Below the pieces are notes generated by a model. The model did not search any database, was not told where the DNA came from, and was given only the letters and a program-made list of their open reading frames with translations. This document shows, piece by piece, positions 16,262 to 25,031 of a stretch of 31,263 nt of DNA. Origin of the DNA: CANNBR01 sp964592275. Lineage in GTDB: Bacteria > Babelota > Babeliae > Babelales > CAIQNR01. The stretch is taken from NCBI GenBank assembly GCA_964592275.1, contig CAZQDJ010000013.1:1-31263 (forward strand), given 5' to 3'. Within the stretch, counting starts at the first letter, position 1. Every line of letters starts with the position of its first letter. Made by a program: the position numbers and the translations under genes.

Positions 16262-18256
16262 TTAAACCCAATCAAATCCCTGTTCTTCGTCTTCTAGTGT
16301 TTCAGCTAGAGCGCTTGTAGTAGCGATATCTTCTTCTAGAGGTGTTTCGACGACCGTTGCTATTTCTAATTGAGCGGCTGGTCCTGCTCCGTTAGAATTC
16401 TGAGTTGTTACAGATTCAGATTGTGCTTGTGCTGCAGCGAGTTGGGCTGCTAATCTTCGTTCAGCTGCTGCAACTATAAGAGCTCTTCTTTGTTCAGGGC
16501 TATCTTCGTTTTGAAAATTGGCGGCAGTTGCTCCAGTTGTTTCAGCTGCTATGTCTGCTGGAGCTGCATCTTCTACGGGAGCTCTAGCTTCAGCTATGTC
16601 TGTTTCTGGTTGTAGTGTTAGTGTTGGTTCTGTTTCAGTAAGGTTTTGAGTTTCTGCAGATTCAGAGTGTGCTTGTGCTGCAGAGCGTGTAGCTTCTTCT
16701 GCTAATCTGAATCTTTCTGCATAAGATACACCTGCTGCTCCTACACCTGCTGCTCCTACACCATAAGTTGCTCCGCTAGGGGCTTCTGCTTCTCGTAATA
16801 ATGTTTTCGCTTCTCGTACTAATGTTTCCGCTTCAGCAAGCTCTTTTTCAATATAGGCTTTGAATTTTGTTATATCAATAAGGGAATCACTTACTGTGGT
16901 TTTGCGACATATAGGACAACTCTGATTTGTAGTAAGCCAACTTTTTATGCAACTACCGTGAAATATGTGACCGCAAGGTAGTTTTGTGTCGACAGGATAG
17001 GGAGTTGTTTTATCATCATCATGTGTATTGGCTAAACAAATAGAGCATGTTTCTTTTAATTTATCTTGTAGATCCGCTTGTTTTTTTAGAACAGCATCTT
17101 TTTTTTCTTGAGCTTTTTTGAGTTTAGTTAATGCAACTTCTTCAGGTGTTGGGGGCGTTATAGCTACAATTACTGATAGTGGATTGCCGATATAATCTTT
17201 CTCTTGTCTTTCCAAAATAATAAAGAGCTTGTTATCCTTTGGTCGAATGGCAATTGATTTGAAAGTACAATAATATCGGGTAGGGTCAGCATCCTCATAA
17301 TACATTACTGAGCCACAAAAATAAGAGTCTAGAGGAAAAGATATGCTAATAAAGCTGGTATCAAGAGTAGCATCAGAATTATATCGATTTATGTGTATCA
17401 TCCTATTACCGTCTTGAAACGCAACAACGAGTTTATTATCATTTTGAATGGCTGTTGATAGAATAAAACTGCCTATGGTTCCTGTTCCATGAAAAAGACT
17501 TGCGTTGATTCCGCTTCCATCTTGACCAAAAGATCTATCAAGAGTTCCATCATTATGTAAGCGAGAGACAGTATGAGCATTTCCTATGATTATTTTGTTA
17601 TCAGATTGCATGGCGACAAAATTATTATTACCGGAAATACTCATGATCCCATCATGGTTAGGTCTGAAAGAAAAGTCAGGGGTATTGTCTTGATTATAAC
17701 GAGCAACTAATCCTTGTGTACGCATAAAATTTCCTCCTACAATAATTATTTTGCCATCACATTGAATGGTGAAATTCTTAGGAAAATAATCTTTAGGAAG
17801 TACAATAAAAGGAGTTTTGTCAGAGAAAAAAGCGCGAAAGTCTTCTAAAAAAGTGGTTGGCTGTTTTGTTGGTAGTATTTCAGTGCCGTTAATGGTAAAG
17901 CGATGAACTTTTAATGCGCATTGGTCCTGAGAATAATGAGACACGCTGTTAATAGTGATTATTGTATTGTCTGGCTGAATTTTAAAAAACAGCCTACTAT
18001 AAGATTCTAAATTTATTTTGGGTATGTCTGTATGGTCCGGGAAAGTGGTAGCGACAATACCTAGATTATTACGTCGAAGAATTATCATTTTACCATCGGG
18101 TTGGAAGTCAATTTTTTCAAGATTATCTGCGTCAGTTATTTTTTCGTATCTAAAACCAAGATCATCAACAGTAGGTTCTGCTGGCCTTATAGTGGTTGTG
18201 CAGCAGTTTATTAGTAATACTATGAAGCCAGTTAATTTTATTTTTAAAATATTCAT
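16262..18256 (-). CDS. Exported RING-H2 finger protein with delta-60-type repeats
   Basis: This 664-residue protein has an N-terminal hydrophobic signal (about 1-20; LINC is not a proper lipobox). Residues 30-370 contain beta-rich repeats; units such as NDGTLDRSFGQDG and SDATLDTSF match delta-60 repeats (beta-propeller-like). A short coiled coil (375-402) leads to a complete RING-H2 finger: C404-x2-C407-x20-C428-x-H430-x2-H433-x2-C436-x10-C447-x2-C450. It keeps I406, W440 and P448, positions that contact E2 enzymes in eukaryotic E3 ligases. The tail (about 465-664) is Ala/Glu-rich with tandem repeats. The gene converges on the P-loop gene with 13 nt between stops. An exported ubiquitin-ligase mimic is the obvious hypothesis; activity is unproven. 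Confidence 0.85.
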   Translation of the reverse strand: MNILKIKLTGFIVLLINCCTTTIRPAEPTVDDLGFRYEKITDADNLEKIDFQPDGKMIILRRNNLGIVATTFPDHTDIPKINLESYSRLFFKIQPDNTIITINSVSHYSQDQCALKVHRFTINGTEILPTKQPTTFLEDFRAFFSDKTPFIVLPKDYFPKNFTIQCDGKIIIVGGNFMRTQGLVARYNQDNTPDFSFRPNHDGIMSISGNNNFVAMQSDNKIIIGNAHTVSRLHNDGTLDRSFGQDGSGINASLFHGTGTIGSFILSTAIQNDNKLVVAFQDGNRMIHINRYNSDATLDTSFISISFPLDSYFCGSVMYYEDADPTRYYCTFKSIAIRPKDNKLFIILERQEKDYIGNPLSVIVAITPPTPEEVALTKLKKAQEKKDAVLKKQADLQDKLKETCSICLANTHDDDKTTPYPVDTKLPCGHIFHGSCIKSWLTTNQSCPICRKTTVSDSLIDITKFKAYIEKELAEAETLVREAKTLLREAEAPSGATYGVGAAGVGAAGVSYAERFRLAEEATRSAAQAHSESAETQNLTETEPTLTLQPETDIAEARAPVEDAAPADIAAETTGATAANFQNEDSPEQRRALIVAAAERRLAAQLAAAQAQSESVTTQNSNGAGPAAQLEIATVVETPLEEDIATTSALAETLEDEEQGFDWV
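16728..16829. repeat. In-frame tandem repeats in the RING protein tail
   Basis: A 15-bp unit (ACACCTGCTGCTCCT) occurs at 16728-16742 and 16743-16757 and starts a third copy. A 21-bp unit occurs at 16788-16808 and 16809-16829 with few differences. Both lengths are multiples of three, so they add VGAAG and seven-residue REAxTLx-type units to the protein. A 27-bp word (16411-16437 and 16657-16683, one mismatch) repeats farther off in the same tail. Confidence 0.8.
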
Positions 18257-18295
18257 CTTATTTTTTACCCTTTATTAAAAAATTATTTCAATTTG

Positions 18296-18324
18296 ATAAT
18301 AAACAATAGTAAAAAGAAAAACAA
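18296..18324 (-). promoter_or_regulatory. Promoter of the RING-H2 gene
   Basis: Read on minus, TTGTTT (18319-18324), a 17-nt spacer and TATTAT (18296-18301) form a good sigma70-like site. It would start transcription about 33 nt before the ATG. This suggests the gene has its own promoter and does not depend on rluB upstream. Confidence 0.5.
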
Positions 18325-18389
18325 GGAAACTTTTTTAAGAAGCTTAACGTTGAGATTTTTTTAATAATTGAGAAAATTTATGCGCTTAC

Positions 18390-19298
18390 TTATTTACCTT
18401 GTCGACGTTTGTTTGGAGAGCGCCCGATTTTAGGACCTGTTTTACGTCTTGTTTCATTTTTCTTTGCATCGGCAGCTTTTTTTGCAAATCGACGCTTTCT
18501 TGCAGCAGGGGTATTTTGTGCTCGTGCTGCAGCTTTTTTTATTGCAATCACTCGTTTTTTAAGAGCTTCTGTTTTTGCGCTTTTTTTAGGTGGCTGGAAG
18601 TCGAGGAGTTTTTGGATTTCTTTAGGTTCTAATAAACGCCATCTGCCAACAGGAACACTTTTTGCTGAAACTGTTGCAAAGGTAGTACGTTCAAGTCTTT
18701 TAACAGTATAACCAAGCGCTTCAAACATTCTGCGAATGATCCGATTACGCCCGCTGTGAATAGTGATACGCACTATTTTTTTATCTTGACCTTGAAATAG
18801 CGAGTCAACGCGAGCAGGTCCATCTTTAAGGTACATGCCAGTTTTTAGTTTTAAGCAGGCTTCGGGAGTGACTTCTTCTTTAAGCGTGACACGATAGATT
18901 TTTTCAATCATTGAGCTTGGGTGAGCTAATTTTTGTGCTAAATCACCATCATTGGTCAAAAGCAAAACGCCAGTTGTGTTGTAATCAAGTCTGCCTACAG
19001 GGAAAACTCTATTTTTTATACTGCTATCTAAAAGATCGACGATAGTCGGACGTTTAAATTCATCGCTCATTGTGGTGATATAGCCTTCAGGCTTGTTCAT
19101 AACAATGTACGTGAGTGGTTCAGGCTTAATAATAATTTTACCATGCCGTACCGTATCTTTTTCTTGAACTTGGTATGCAGGGTTGGTTTCTGCCCAATGG
19201 TTAACAGTAATTTCCCCTGCCTTGATAAGCTCATCAGCCTTGCGGCGTGAGCATAAACCTGATTGAGAAACGTAGACATTAAGACGAGTGTTTTCCAT
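18390..19298 (-). CDS. rluB: RsuA/RluB/RluF-family rRNA pseudouridine synthase
   Basis: The enzyme converts a uridine in rRNA to pseudouridine, in 23S helix 89 if it is a true RluB. An S4 RNA-binding domain (about 1-60: LNVYVSQSGLCSRRKADELI) precedes the catalytic domain. The catalytic aspartate is in GRLDYNTTGVLLLTNDGDL; other family marks are MNKPEGYITT, EKIYRVTL and GRNRIIRRMFEALG. From about residue 235 a tail of some 65 residues is extremely rich in Lys, Arg and Ala, as in some other RluB proteins, and probably binds RNA. Total length is 302. Subfamily choice between RluB and its close relatives is not certain. Confidence 0.88.
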   Translation of the reverse strand: MENTRLNVYVSQSGLCSRRKADELIKAGEITVNHWAETNPAYQVQEKDTVRHGKIIIKPEPLTYIVMNKPEGYITTMSDEFKRPTIVDLLDSSIKNRVFPVGRLDYNTTGVLLLTNDGDLAQKLAHPSSMIEKIYRVTLKEEVTPEACLKLKTGMYLKDGPARVDSLFQGQDKKIVRITIHSGRNRIIRRMFEALGYTVKRLERTTFATVSAKSVPVGRWRLLEPKEIQKLLDFQPPKKSAKTEALKKRVIAIKKAAARAQNTPAARKRRFAKKAADAKKNETRRKTGPKIGRSPNKRRQGK

Positions 19299-19385
19299 AA
19301 AATCTTTCTTTGCCCTTGCGATTATTTTTGTTTGTACTCTAAAGGCTTTAGTATTAAAAAGCCCATAAAGTTGAGCTCGTATTAG

Positions 19386-19397
19386 AGAAGTATATCA
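19386..19397 (-). promoter_or_regulatory. Possible extended -10 promoter of rluB
   Basis: On minus, TGATATACT (TATACT at 19389-19394) is an extended -10 in the 255-bp gap between divergent rluB and mutS. The -35 region is poor. The leader would be about 85 nt. I could not pick a convincing mutS promoter in the same gap. Confidence 0.3.
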
Positions 19398-19553
19398 TAG
19401 TTACAGTATTTGTGATCAGATGTCTGCGCTATCTCGATCTGTTAAAATAATTTGATAATTACAGATATTAGTGTTTTTTGATTTGATCAACAGCTTTTTT
19501 CCTGAGAAACTAAAAACTATCCGTTCCATTGTAAGTTTCTAAAAGGCGTTTTC

Positions 19554-22121
19554 ATGACTAAAACAACTCCGTTAATGCAGCAGTACTGGGCTTTAAAGCA
19601 GGAGTATCCTGATGCTCTTTTATTTTTTCAGGTCGGAGATTTTTACGAACTCTTTTTTGATGATGCAAAAAAAGCAGCTGCCTTTTTAGGTATTGCACTG
19701 ACTAAGCGGGGCAAAGATAAAGGTGAACCTATTCCTTTGTGTGGTGTTCCAGTTCATTCACTTGATCATTATTTGGCAAAGTTGGTCAAAGGTGGATTTT
19801 GCGTTGCGTTGTGTCAACAGCTTGAACAAGCAGTTCCTGGTAAAATGGTAAAGCGTGGAGTAACGCAAGTATTAACGCCTGGTAGTTTAACTGATAGTAA
19901 ATTATTACAGGATCGATCAGCTTCTTATGTGTTGGCATTTGCACCTCATAATGATCAATGGTCGTTATTGTTTGCAGAACTTATGACAGCGCAACTGTAT
20001 GCCACCACGATTAGTGCTGGCGCTATGAAATCGTTAGAAACGGAACTTTCACGCTTTTTTCCTGATGAAATTGTGTTGTCTGCTGATTCGGTTACCACTA
20101 AAACATTTCAAACATTGTTTCAAAAACAGGGATATTTTACGTCTGCTTTTAAACCGGATGCAGACATGCTTGTCTGGGCCAAAGAGCAATTAACGCAAGC
20201 AGTGGTTAATCAAGTGCAGGCAAATAAAGCATTAGAGCAAGCTTTGAGCACGCTCTATGCCTATTTTAAAAGAAATAACGAAGCAGCGTTGCATGAGTTT
20301 AGTCAGTTACATTTTTATGAACCTGATGATTACATGATCCTTGATGCGATATCTCAAAAAAATCTTGAATTGATTAAAAATAATCAAGATGGTACCAGTG
20401 CAAATAGCCTTGTTTCGGTTCTTGATCGAACTACGACCGCTATGGGTGCTCGCATGCTTAAAAAATGGTGTGTGCGTCCGCTTGTCAATGTCACCATGCT
20501 TGAACATCGGCTTGATGTGGTGGGTTATTTAAAAACAAATCATCAAGCACTTACTCAGGTGCAACTTCTTTTGCAATCGGTTGGCGATAGTGAACGAGTA
20601 GTTGGACGCATTGCTTTATGTCGTGCTCGCCTTGATGATTTTTTACATTTAAAGTCAGTACTTGCCGTTGTGCCTCACTTGCAATTGCTCAAAGGGGATG
20701 TTCCCTATTTTTTACAAATGATTATGCAAAGCATTGCTGATTTTAGTGAATTAGCAGCGCTTTTGAATGTAGCGCTTAATGATGATGCTGCAAAAGAGTG
20801 GATTATTAAAGCAGGGTTTGATCAACGCTTGGATCACTTGCGTGAACTTGTTTTGAATAGTCATGAAGCGATTAGTCGACTTGAAAAAGCAGAACAATTA
20901 GCTACAGGCATTAATTCATTAAAAATCCGGTACACAAATGTATACGGTTATTACATTGAAATTACGAATGCTAATGCATCGGCAGTTCCTGAGCGCTATA
21001 AACGCCAACAAACTTTGGTTGGACGCGAGCGGTATATGTGTGTTGAATTGCAAGAACTACAACAAGAAATTATGACTGCGCGTAATGAAATTGATGTAGT
21101 TGAGAAAGAATTATTCGCTCAAGTGCAACGTCAAATTCGCCCTTACATTGGGGCCTTACGTAAGATGTCTCATGCGCTTGCGCAGCTTGATGTGCTTTCT
21201 TCATTTGCTGAATGTGCGTATGAGCGAGGGTATGTTCGACCAGTATTTCATGAAGGGCAAGATATACTTATTGCAGAGGGCAAGCATCCAGTAGTTGCTG
21301 CTCATCTTGGTTCTCAGTTTATTCCCAATGATACACAGCTGACAGAGCAAAGTTCTTTGTGGATTATTACCGGACCTAATATGGGTGGTAAATCAACCTA
21401 TTTACGTCAAACAGCCTTGCTCTGTGTAATGGCGCAATGTGGATCGTTTGTGCCGAGCAAATCAGCGCAACTTCCTCTTCTTGATGCGATTTTTACGCGT
21501 ATTGGAGCATCAGATAATGTGGCAGAAGGGAAAAGTACATTCTTAGTTGAAATGGAAGAAACCGCTCATATTTGTCGTTACGCTACCGAAAAAAGTTTGG
21601 TCATTCTTGATGAGGTTGGCCGTGGAACGAGTACGTTTGATGGCCTTGCAATAGCGCAAGCAGTTGTTGAATATGTGCATTCACACATAAAAGCGCGTTG
21701 CTTATTTGCAACTCATTATCATGAACTAACTGCGTTGCAAGATACGATGCCGGGTATTATAAATTATCATGTAGCAAGTAAACAAACTGAAAATGGCATT
21801 GTGTTTTTACACACGATGGTTCCTGGTATTGCGCAAGGATCATTTGGTCTTTCAGTTGCACAGCTTGCTGATTTGCCACCGACTATTTTAGCACGAGCGT
21901 ACGAAGTTATGCATACTTTAACAATGACACCCCATTCTCTTGCTAGCCAGCCAGTGCAAGTCATGTCAGCGATACTGTTGAAGGATCAAGAAAAAGAACA
22001 ACTTAAGGTTGCGCTTTGTGCAGCTGAAAAAAAGCTTGCATCGATTGAAGCGATAGATTTTGAGCACCTTTCTCCTAAAAAAGCATTCGATATTTTGTGG
22101 CAAATAAAAGAGATGGTGTAA
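19554..22121 (+). CDS. mutS: DNA mismatch repair protein MutS
   Basis: MutS recognises mismatches and small loops and starts repair. The 855-residue length fits MutS1. The mismatch-contacting F-x-E motif is intact in GDFYELF near residue 35. The core domains follow (LDRTTTAMGARMLKKW at the lever boundary, YGYYIEITNAN in the clamp). The ATPase has Walker A GPNMGGKST at 607-615, the segment IFTRIGASDNVAEGKSTFLVEM, Walker B VILDEVGRGTSTFDG and the ATHYHEL switch. A short C-terminal helix-turn-helix region ends the protein. No mutL is in the window. An inverted-repeat element starts 38 nt after the stop. Confidence 0.96.
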   Translation: MTKTTPLMQQYWALKQEYPDALLFFQVGDFYELFFDDAKKAAAFLGIALTKRGKDKGEPIPLCGVPVHSLDHYLAKLVKGGFCVALCQQLEQAVPGKMVKRGVTQVLTPGSLTDSKLLQDRSASYVLAFAPHNDQWSLLFAELMTAQLYATTISAGAMKSLETELSRFFPDEIVLSADSVTTKTFQTLFQKQGYFTSAFKPDADMLVWAKEQLTQAVVNQVQANKALEQALSTLYAYFKRNNEAALHEFSQLHFYEPDDYMILDAISQKNLELIKNNQDGTSANSLVSVLDRTTTAMGARMLKKWCVRPLVNVTMLEHRLDVVGYLKTNHQALTQVQLLLQSVGDSERVVGRIALCRARLDDFLHLKSVLAVVPHLQLLKGDVPYFLQMIMQSIADFSELAALLNVALNDDAAKEWIIKAGFDQRLDHLRELVLNSHEAISRLEKAEQLATGINSLKIRYTNVYGYYIEITNANASAVPERYKRQQTLVGRERYMCVELQELQQEIMTARNEIDVVEKELFAQVQRQIRPYIGALRKMSHALAQLDVLSSFAECAYERGYVRPVFHEGQDILIAEGKHPVVAAHLGSQFIPNDTQLTEQSSLWIITGPNMGGKSTYLRQTALLCVMAQCGSFVPSKSAQLPLLDAIFTRIGASDNVAEGKSTFLVEMEETAHICRYATEKSLVILDEVGRGTSTFDGLAIAQAVVEYVHSHIKARCLFATHYHELTALQDTMPGIINYHVASKQTENGIVFLHTMVPGIAQGSFGLSVAQLADLPPTILARAYEVMHTLTMTPHSLASQPVQVMSAILLKDQEKEQLKVALCAAEKKLASIEAIDFEHLSPKKAFDILWQIKEMV

Positions 22122-22159
22122 AAGTTTACTCGAAAATTAATGGGTAGATGAAAATCGAT

Positions 22160-22325
22160 GTCATTGCGAGCTTGCGCGGCAATCCCTCCAGCGCTTTCTT
22201 TTGAAAAATTACATGGCATGAATGCCAAAAACTGTTTTAAAAAAATACTAAAATTCTTTTATTCCAGGCATTGTTAATTTTTTGATGCGGGCTATGCAGA
22301 GATTGCCACGCAAGCTCGCAATGAC
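22160..22325. repeat. MITE-like inverted-repeat element, copy 1
   Basis: The ends GTCATTGCGAGCTTGCGCGG (from 22160) and GATTGCCACGCAAGCTCGCA (from 22301, ending AATGAC at 22325) are inverted repeats matching at 24 of 25 positions. The interior contains AATGCC and GGCATT, which can form an inner stem. The whole 166-bp element is similar to the copy at 31079-31249, including its interior. It lies between the 3' ends of mutS and a convergent gene. There is no coding capacity. Confidence 0.8.
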
Positions 22326-22329
22326 AGCT

Positions 22330-23748
22330 TTAATCCTTCTTAAAAAGCGGATCGAGCTCATGGAACAAGCAGGTGATGATTGTCATTTTTTGTTCTGGTA
22401 AAAGCGTAGGATTTTCTAAGTCATCAAGATAGCGGCGGTACATTGCACGATACGGTACAGGCAATTTGTCTTTATATCGATGTAATCGTTGCAACCAATA
22501 AAAGCATTCGCCTTTAAAACCTTGTGAGAGCGTTGCGTAATCTTTTGCGTAGCGCTCTTTGTTTAAAACGAGTTGCAAAGAAATGAGATCTTTTTTGAGA
22601 GGAATTACTAGAGAGATTCCTATCGTGTGTTGGTAGATGTTACTCATTCCTAAGTATCCGATATATAAGCCTATTGCAAGAGGGATAGCTTTCTTTGCAT
22701 CGCGGATGGTGCTTTGGGCCATGTGAGAAATGCAGGCTTCTTTAAGTTTGAGTTCAAGAGCATGAGTTGTAAGTATTTGTGTTGTTAATCCGACAAGATC
22801 AGTATTTTTTTCAGTAAGACGATTCATAAGAATGGCATATTTTTGTGCTTCTTCGCCTAAACTTTGAGCAAGCTCTTTGAATTCATTAACAGTAGTTCCG
22901 ATGAGGTTTATCTTTTTTATATTTTTGCGATACAGCTCTGGATAATAACCGCTATCTTCAAGAGGGGTGAAAAATGCAACGCCTTCTGTTGCATCAGTAC
23001 TTTTTTGATTTTCTCTTTGAAGAAATGCTCCTGCGTGTTTAATTTCCGTATTAACTATGTTTCCAAGCTCGGCAGTGAGCTTTAAAAAGATTCTTTGTTT
23101 TTCAGTGAATGTTAATTTTTCAATTGTTTTTCCCTGTAATGCTTGGTGCATAAGAGGAGTTGTTTGAGCAACGGTCATTGCATTAGTGAGTACTTTTGTG
23201 ACCGTGTCTTCGTACAACTGTTCATTGTGTTTTATATCGGTTGTAAAAAGTTCACTACTGAGATCATTTTCTCTTTTAGAAAGAGGGTATAAGTTTTTGA
23301 AGGAATCTGTTTTGTAATTTTGTATGTAATAAAGAGAAAAAGTAATAATGGCTGTTAAAGCAGCAATTTCTGCATAAGAGATCCAGTGATTTTTAAAATG
23401 AGATGGCATACCATGAAAAGCCAGTGTTTGAGCGGTGCGTGTAGAGAGTTTTGAAAAAGCAGAGCAAGAGAGAGGATTAGAATTTTCAGAAAGCAAAGCA
23501 AGGGTATGAATAAGTTCGGTGCGTTGTTGCGCGAGTTGTTTTTGATGAAAAGCAATGTCAGTTTTTCTTGTTTGAGTAAGCCAGGTAGAGGGTCGGCGCT
23601 TCCAAAAAACAAGCTTATGATCGTGTGCTTTTGATTGCCAATAGGCCTGTGCTCTATGAACTTGGTCAAGAAGCAGGACCACTTTTTTTGTTTGATGAGC
23701 TTCTGCATTTAAGCTTAAAATAAGGATTATCCAGAACTTGTATTTCAT
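22330..23748 (-). CDS. Exported membrane-anchored protein of unknown function
   Basis: This 472-residue protein has a short signal peptide (MKYKFWIILILSLNAEA, cleavage before HQT). Membrane segments are likely at about 123-143 (YAEIAALTAIITFSLYYIQ) and 354-371 (AIPLAIGLYIGYLGM). The 200 residues between them look helical and coiled-coil-like. The C-terminal 100 residues are rich in Tyr, Arg and Leu. AAGGGA precedes the ATG. The layout (signal, membrane segment, helical section, second segment, helical tail) resembles the protein at 11014-12201, though I cannot show sequence homology by eye. No known family is recognised. Confidence 0.75.
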   Translation of the reverse strand: MKYKFWIILILSLNAEAHQTKKVVLLLDQVHRAQAYWQSKAHDHKLVFWKRRPSTWLTQTRKTDIAFHQKQLAQQRTELIHTLALLSENSNPLSCSAFSKLSTRTAQTLAFHGMPSHFKNHWISYAEIAALTAIITFSLYYIQNYKTDSFKNLYPLSKRENDLSSELFTTDIKHNEQLYEDTVTKVLTNAMTVAQTTPLMHQALQGKTIEKLTFTEKQRIFLKLTAELGNIVNTEIKHAGAFLQRENQKSTDATEGVAFFTPLEDSGYYPELYRKNIKKINLIGTTVNEFKELAQSLGEEAQKYAILMNRLTEKNTDLVGLTTQILTTHALELKLKEACISHMAQSTIRDAKKAIPLAIGLYIGYLGMSNIYQHTIGISLVIPLKKDLISLQLVLNKERYAKDYATLSQGFKGECFYWLQRLHRYKDKLPVPYRAMYRRYLDDLENPTLLPEQKMTIITCLFHELDPLFKKD

Positions 23749-23924
23749 TGAAATCCCTTTTGCATGATGGTAACGTCACGATGCAAGTCTCTTTGTATGC
23801 TGGTAGCAAGGGTATTTACTTTAGCAAAGGGGTAGAGTTTTTTCAACCGGGCAAGACAAAGGTCAAATCTTATGCTACATTTAGACTTTAAAATTCAGAT
23901 TTTTAAAAAATAAGGGTAAACAGC

Positions 23925-24260
23925 ATGTCAATGATCACAGAATTTGAACGTTATGCCATTTTTAAAACCGGCGGAAAACAATACCAAGGTATTGAAGGTA
24001 AAACCGTGGCAATCGAAAAACTTGATGGACAGTTAGGCGATAAAGTTGAATTCAAAGAAGTTCTTTTTCGCAAACAAGGTTCTGAAAATTACGAAATAGG
24101 CCAACCGCTTCTTCCTGTAACTATAACTGCTTCTATTGTTAGACAAATGAGAGGGCCAAAACTTATAGCTTTTACCTTCAGACGTCGTAACAAGACTCGT
24201 GTCAAACAAGGACACCGTCAAGCTATTACAGTTGTGCGTATTGAGTCAATTGGCGCGTAA
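23925..24260 (+). CDS. rplU: 50S ribosomal protein L21
   Basis: L21 binds 23S rRNA in the large subunit. The 111-residue protein has the family core: YAIFKTGGKQYQ at the N-terminus, VEFKEVLF in the middle and the C-terminal signature KLIAFTFRRRNKTRVKQGHRQ. Starts at Met1 (23925) or Met3 are both possible; seven residues precede the usual beginning. In most bacteria rpmA (L27) follows directly. Here a terminator follows and no rpmA is present, so the pair is split in this genome. Confidence 0.95.
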   Translation: MSMITEFERYAIFKTGGKQYQGIEGKTVAIEKLDGQLGDKVEFKEVLFRKQGSENYEIGQPLLPVTITASIVRQMRGPKLIAFTFRRRNKTRVKQGHRQAITVVRIESIGA

Positions 24261-24282
24261 GTAATTACAAATTTTCACAAAT

Positions 24283-24314
24283 AAAAATGCAGCTTTTTTT
24301 AGGGCTGCATTTTT
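24283..24314. terminator. Rho-independent terminator after rplU
   Basis: AAAAATGCAGC (24283-24293) pairs perfectly with GCTGCATTTTT (24304-24314) around a 10-nt loop, with T-rich sequence after it. It lies between convergent rplU and ktrA and can serve both directions. Confidence 0.85.
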
Positions 24315-24346
24315 ATTTGATTAGTTATGAGAATGCTTTTTTCTAT

Positions 24347-24994
24347 TTATGAAAGTCGTGCAATCTTATTCAGATCTTTTTCAGTTCCAGAAAACAGCAA
24401 AAGATCGTTTTCTCGTATGACATAGTCAGGGGCTACGGGAGCAAAGTCTTCGTTGGTATCTTTAAGCGCAACACAGTTCACATGAAAATTTTTGAATAGC
24501 TCAAGGGACTCAATACTGCTTCCCACAAATGAAAGTGGGGCAGTTATCTGACTTAAAGAAAACTGTTTGCTGATTCTAAAAAATTGACTAAAAGGTGATC
24601 CTAAGCGTTCTGCAAGGCGGATACCAATATCTTGTTCAGGGATAATTGTTTCATCAGCGCCAATAAGAGTGACAATTTCTTGGTGAATTTCATTGATCGA
24701 TCTGGTGATGATGCGTGGGACCTTGAGCCTTTTTTTAAGAAGCGCGGTAATCAAAATTGATTGAGCAAAATTTTCACCCATTGCAACCACCACCGTATCC
24801 ATTTCATCAACGCCGATTGAGCGAAGTGATGATTCATCAAGTACTCGCATACAAATTGCTTGAGTGACTGAATCTCGAATGGAAGCAACAATAGAATCAT
24901 TGCTGTCGATAGCAAGAACCTCAACGCCTTTTTCGTGTAAAGTTGTAGCTATGCTGTAGCCAAATCTTCCTAATCCAATAACGCATATTTTCAT
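24347..24994 (-). CDS. ktrA: KtrA/TrkA-type potassium channel regulatory subunit
   Basis: KtrA is the cytoplasmic RCK ring that gates the KtrB potassium channel upon nucleotide binding. The Rossmann motif MKICVIGLGRFGYS begins the protein (G7, G9, G12), with an acidic residue in LAIDSN at the end of strand 2. Further family marks are VVAMGENFAQSILITALLK and ITRSINEIH. A TrkA-C domain (about 135-215) ends it. The frame is open upstream to 25120, but ATG 24992-24994 has GAAGGA a few nt upstream and gives the normal 215 residues. It lies 37 nt after ktrB on the same strand, consistent with one transport system. Confidence 0.92.
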   Translation of the reverse strand: MKICVIGLGRFGYSIATTLHEKGVEVLAIDSNDSIVASIRDSVTQAICMRVLDESSLRSIGVDEMDTVVVAMGENFAQSILITALLKKRLKVPRIITRSINEIHQEIVTLIGADETIIPEQDIGIRLAERLGSPFSQFFRISKQFSLSQITAPLSFVGSSIESLELFKNFHVNCVALKDTNEDFAPVAPDYVIRENDLLLFSGTEKDLNKIARLS

Positions 24995-25031
24995 AAATGA
25001 GTTTCCTTCAAGGGTTGGTGATACTACTTTT

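Noticed and set aside
18190..18256. Lipoprotein signal in the RING protein
   Set aside because: LINC has asparagine at -1 of the cysteine, which does not fit the lipobox.
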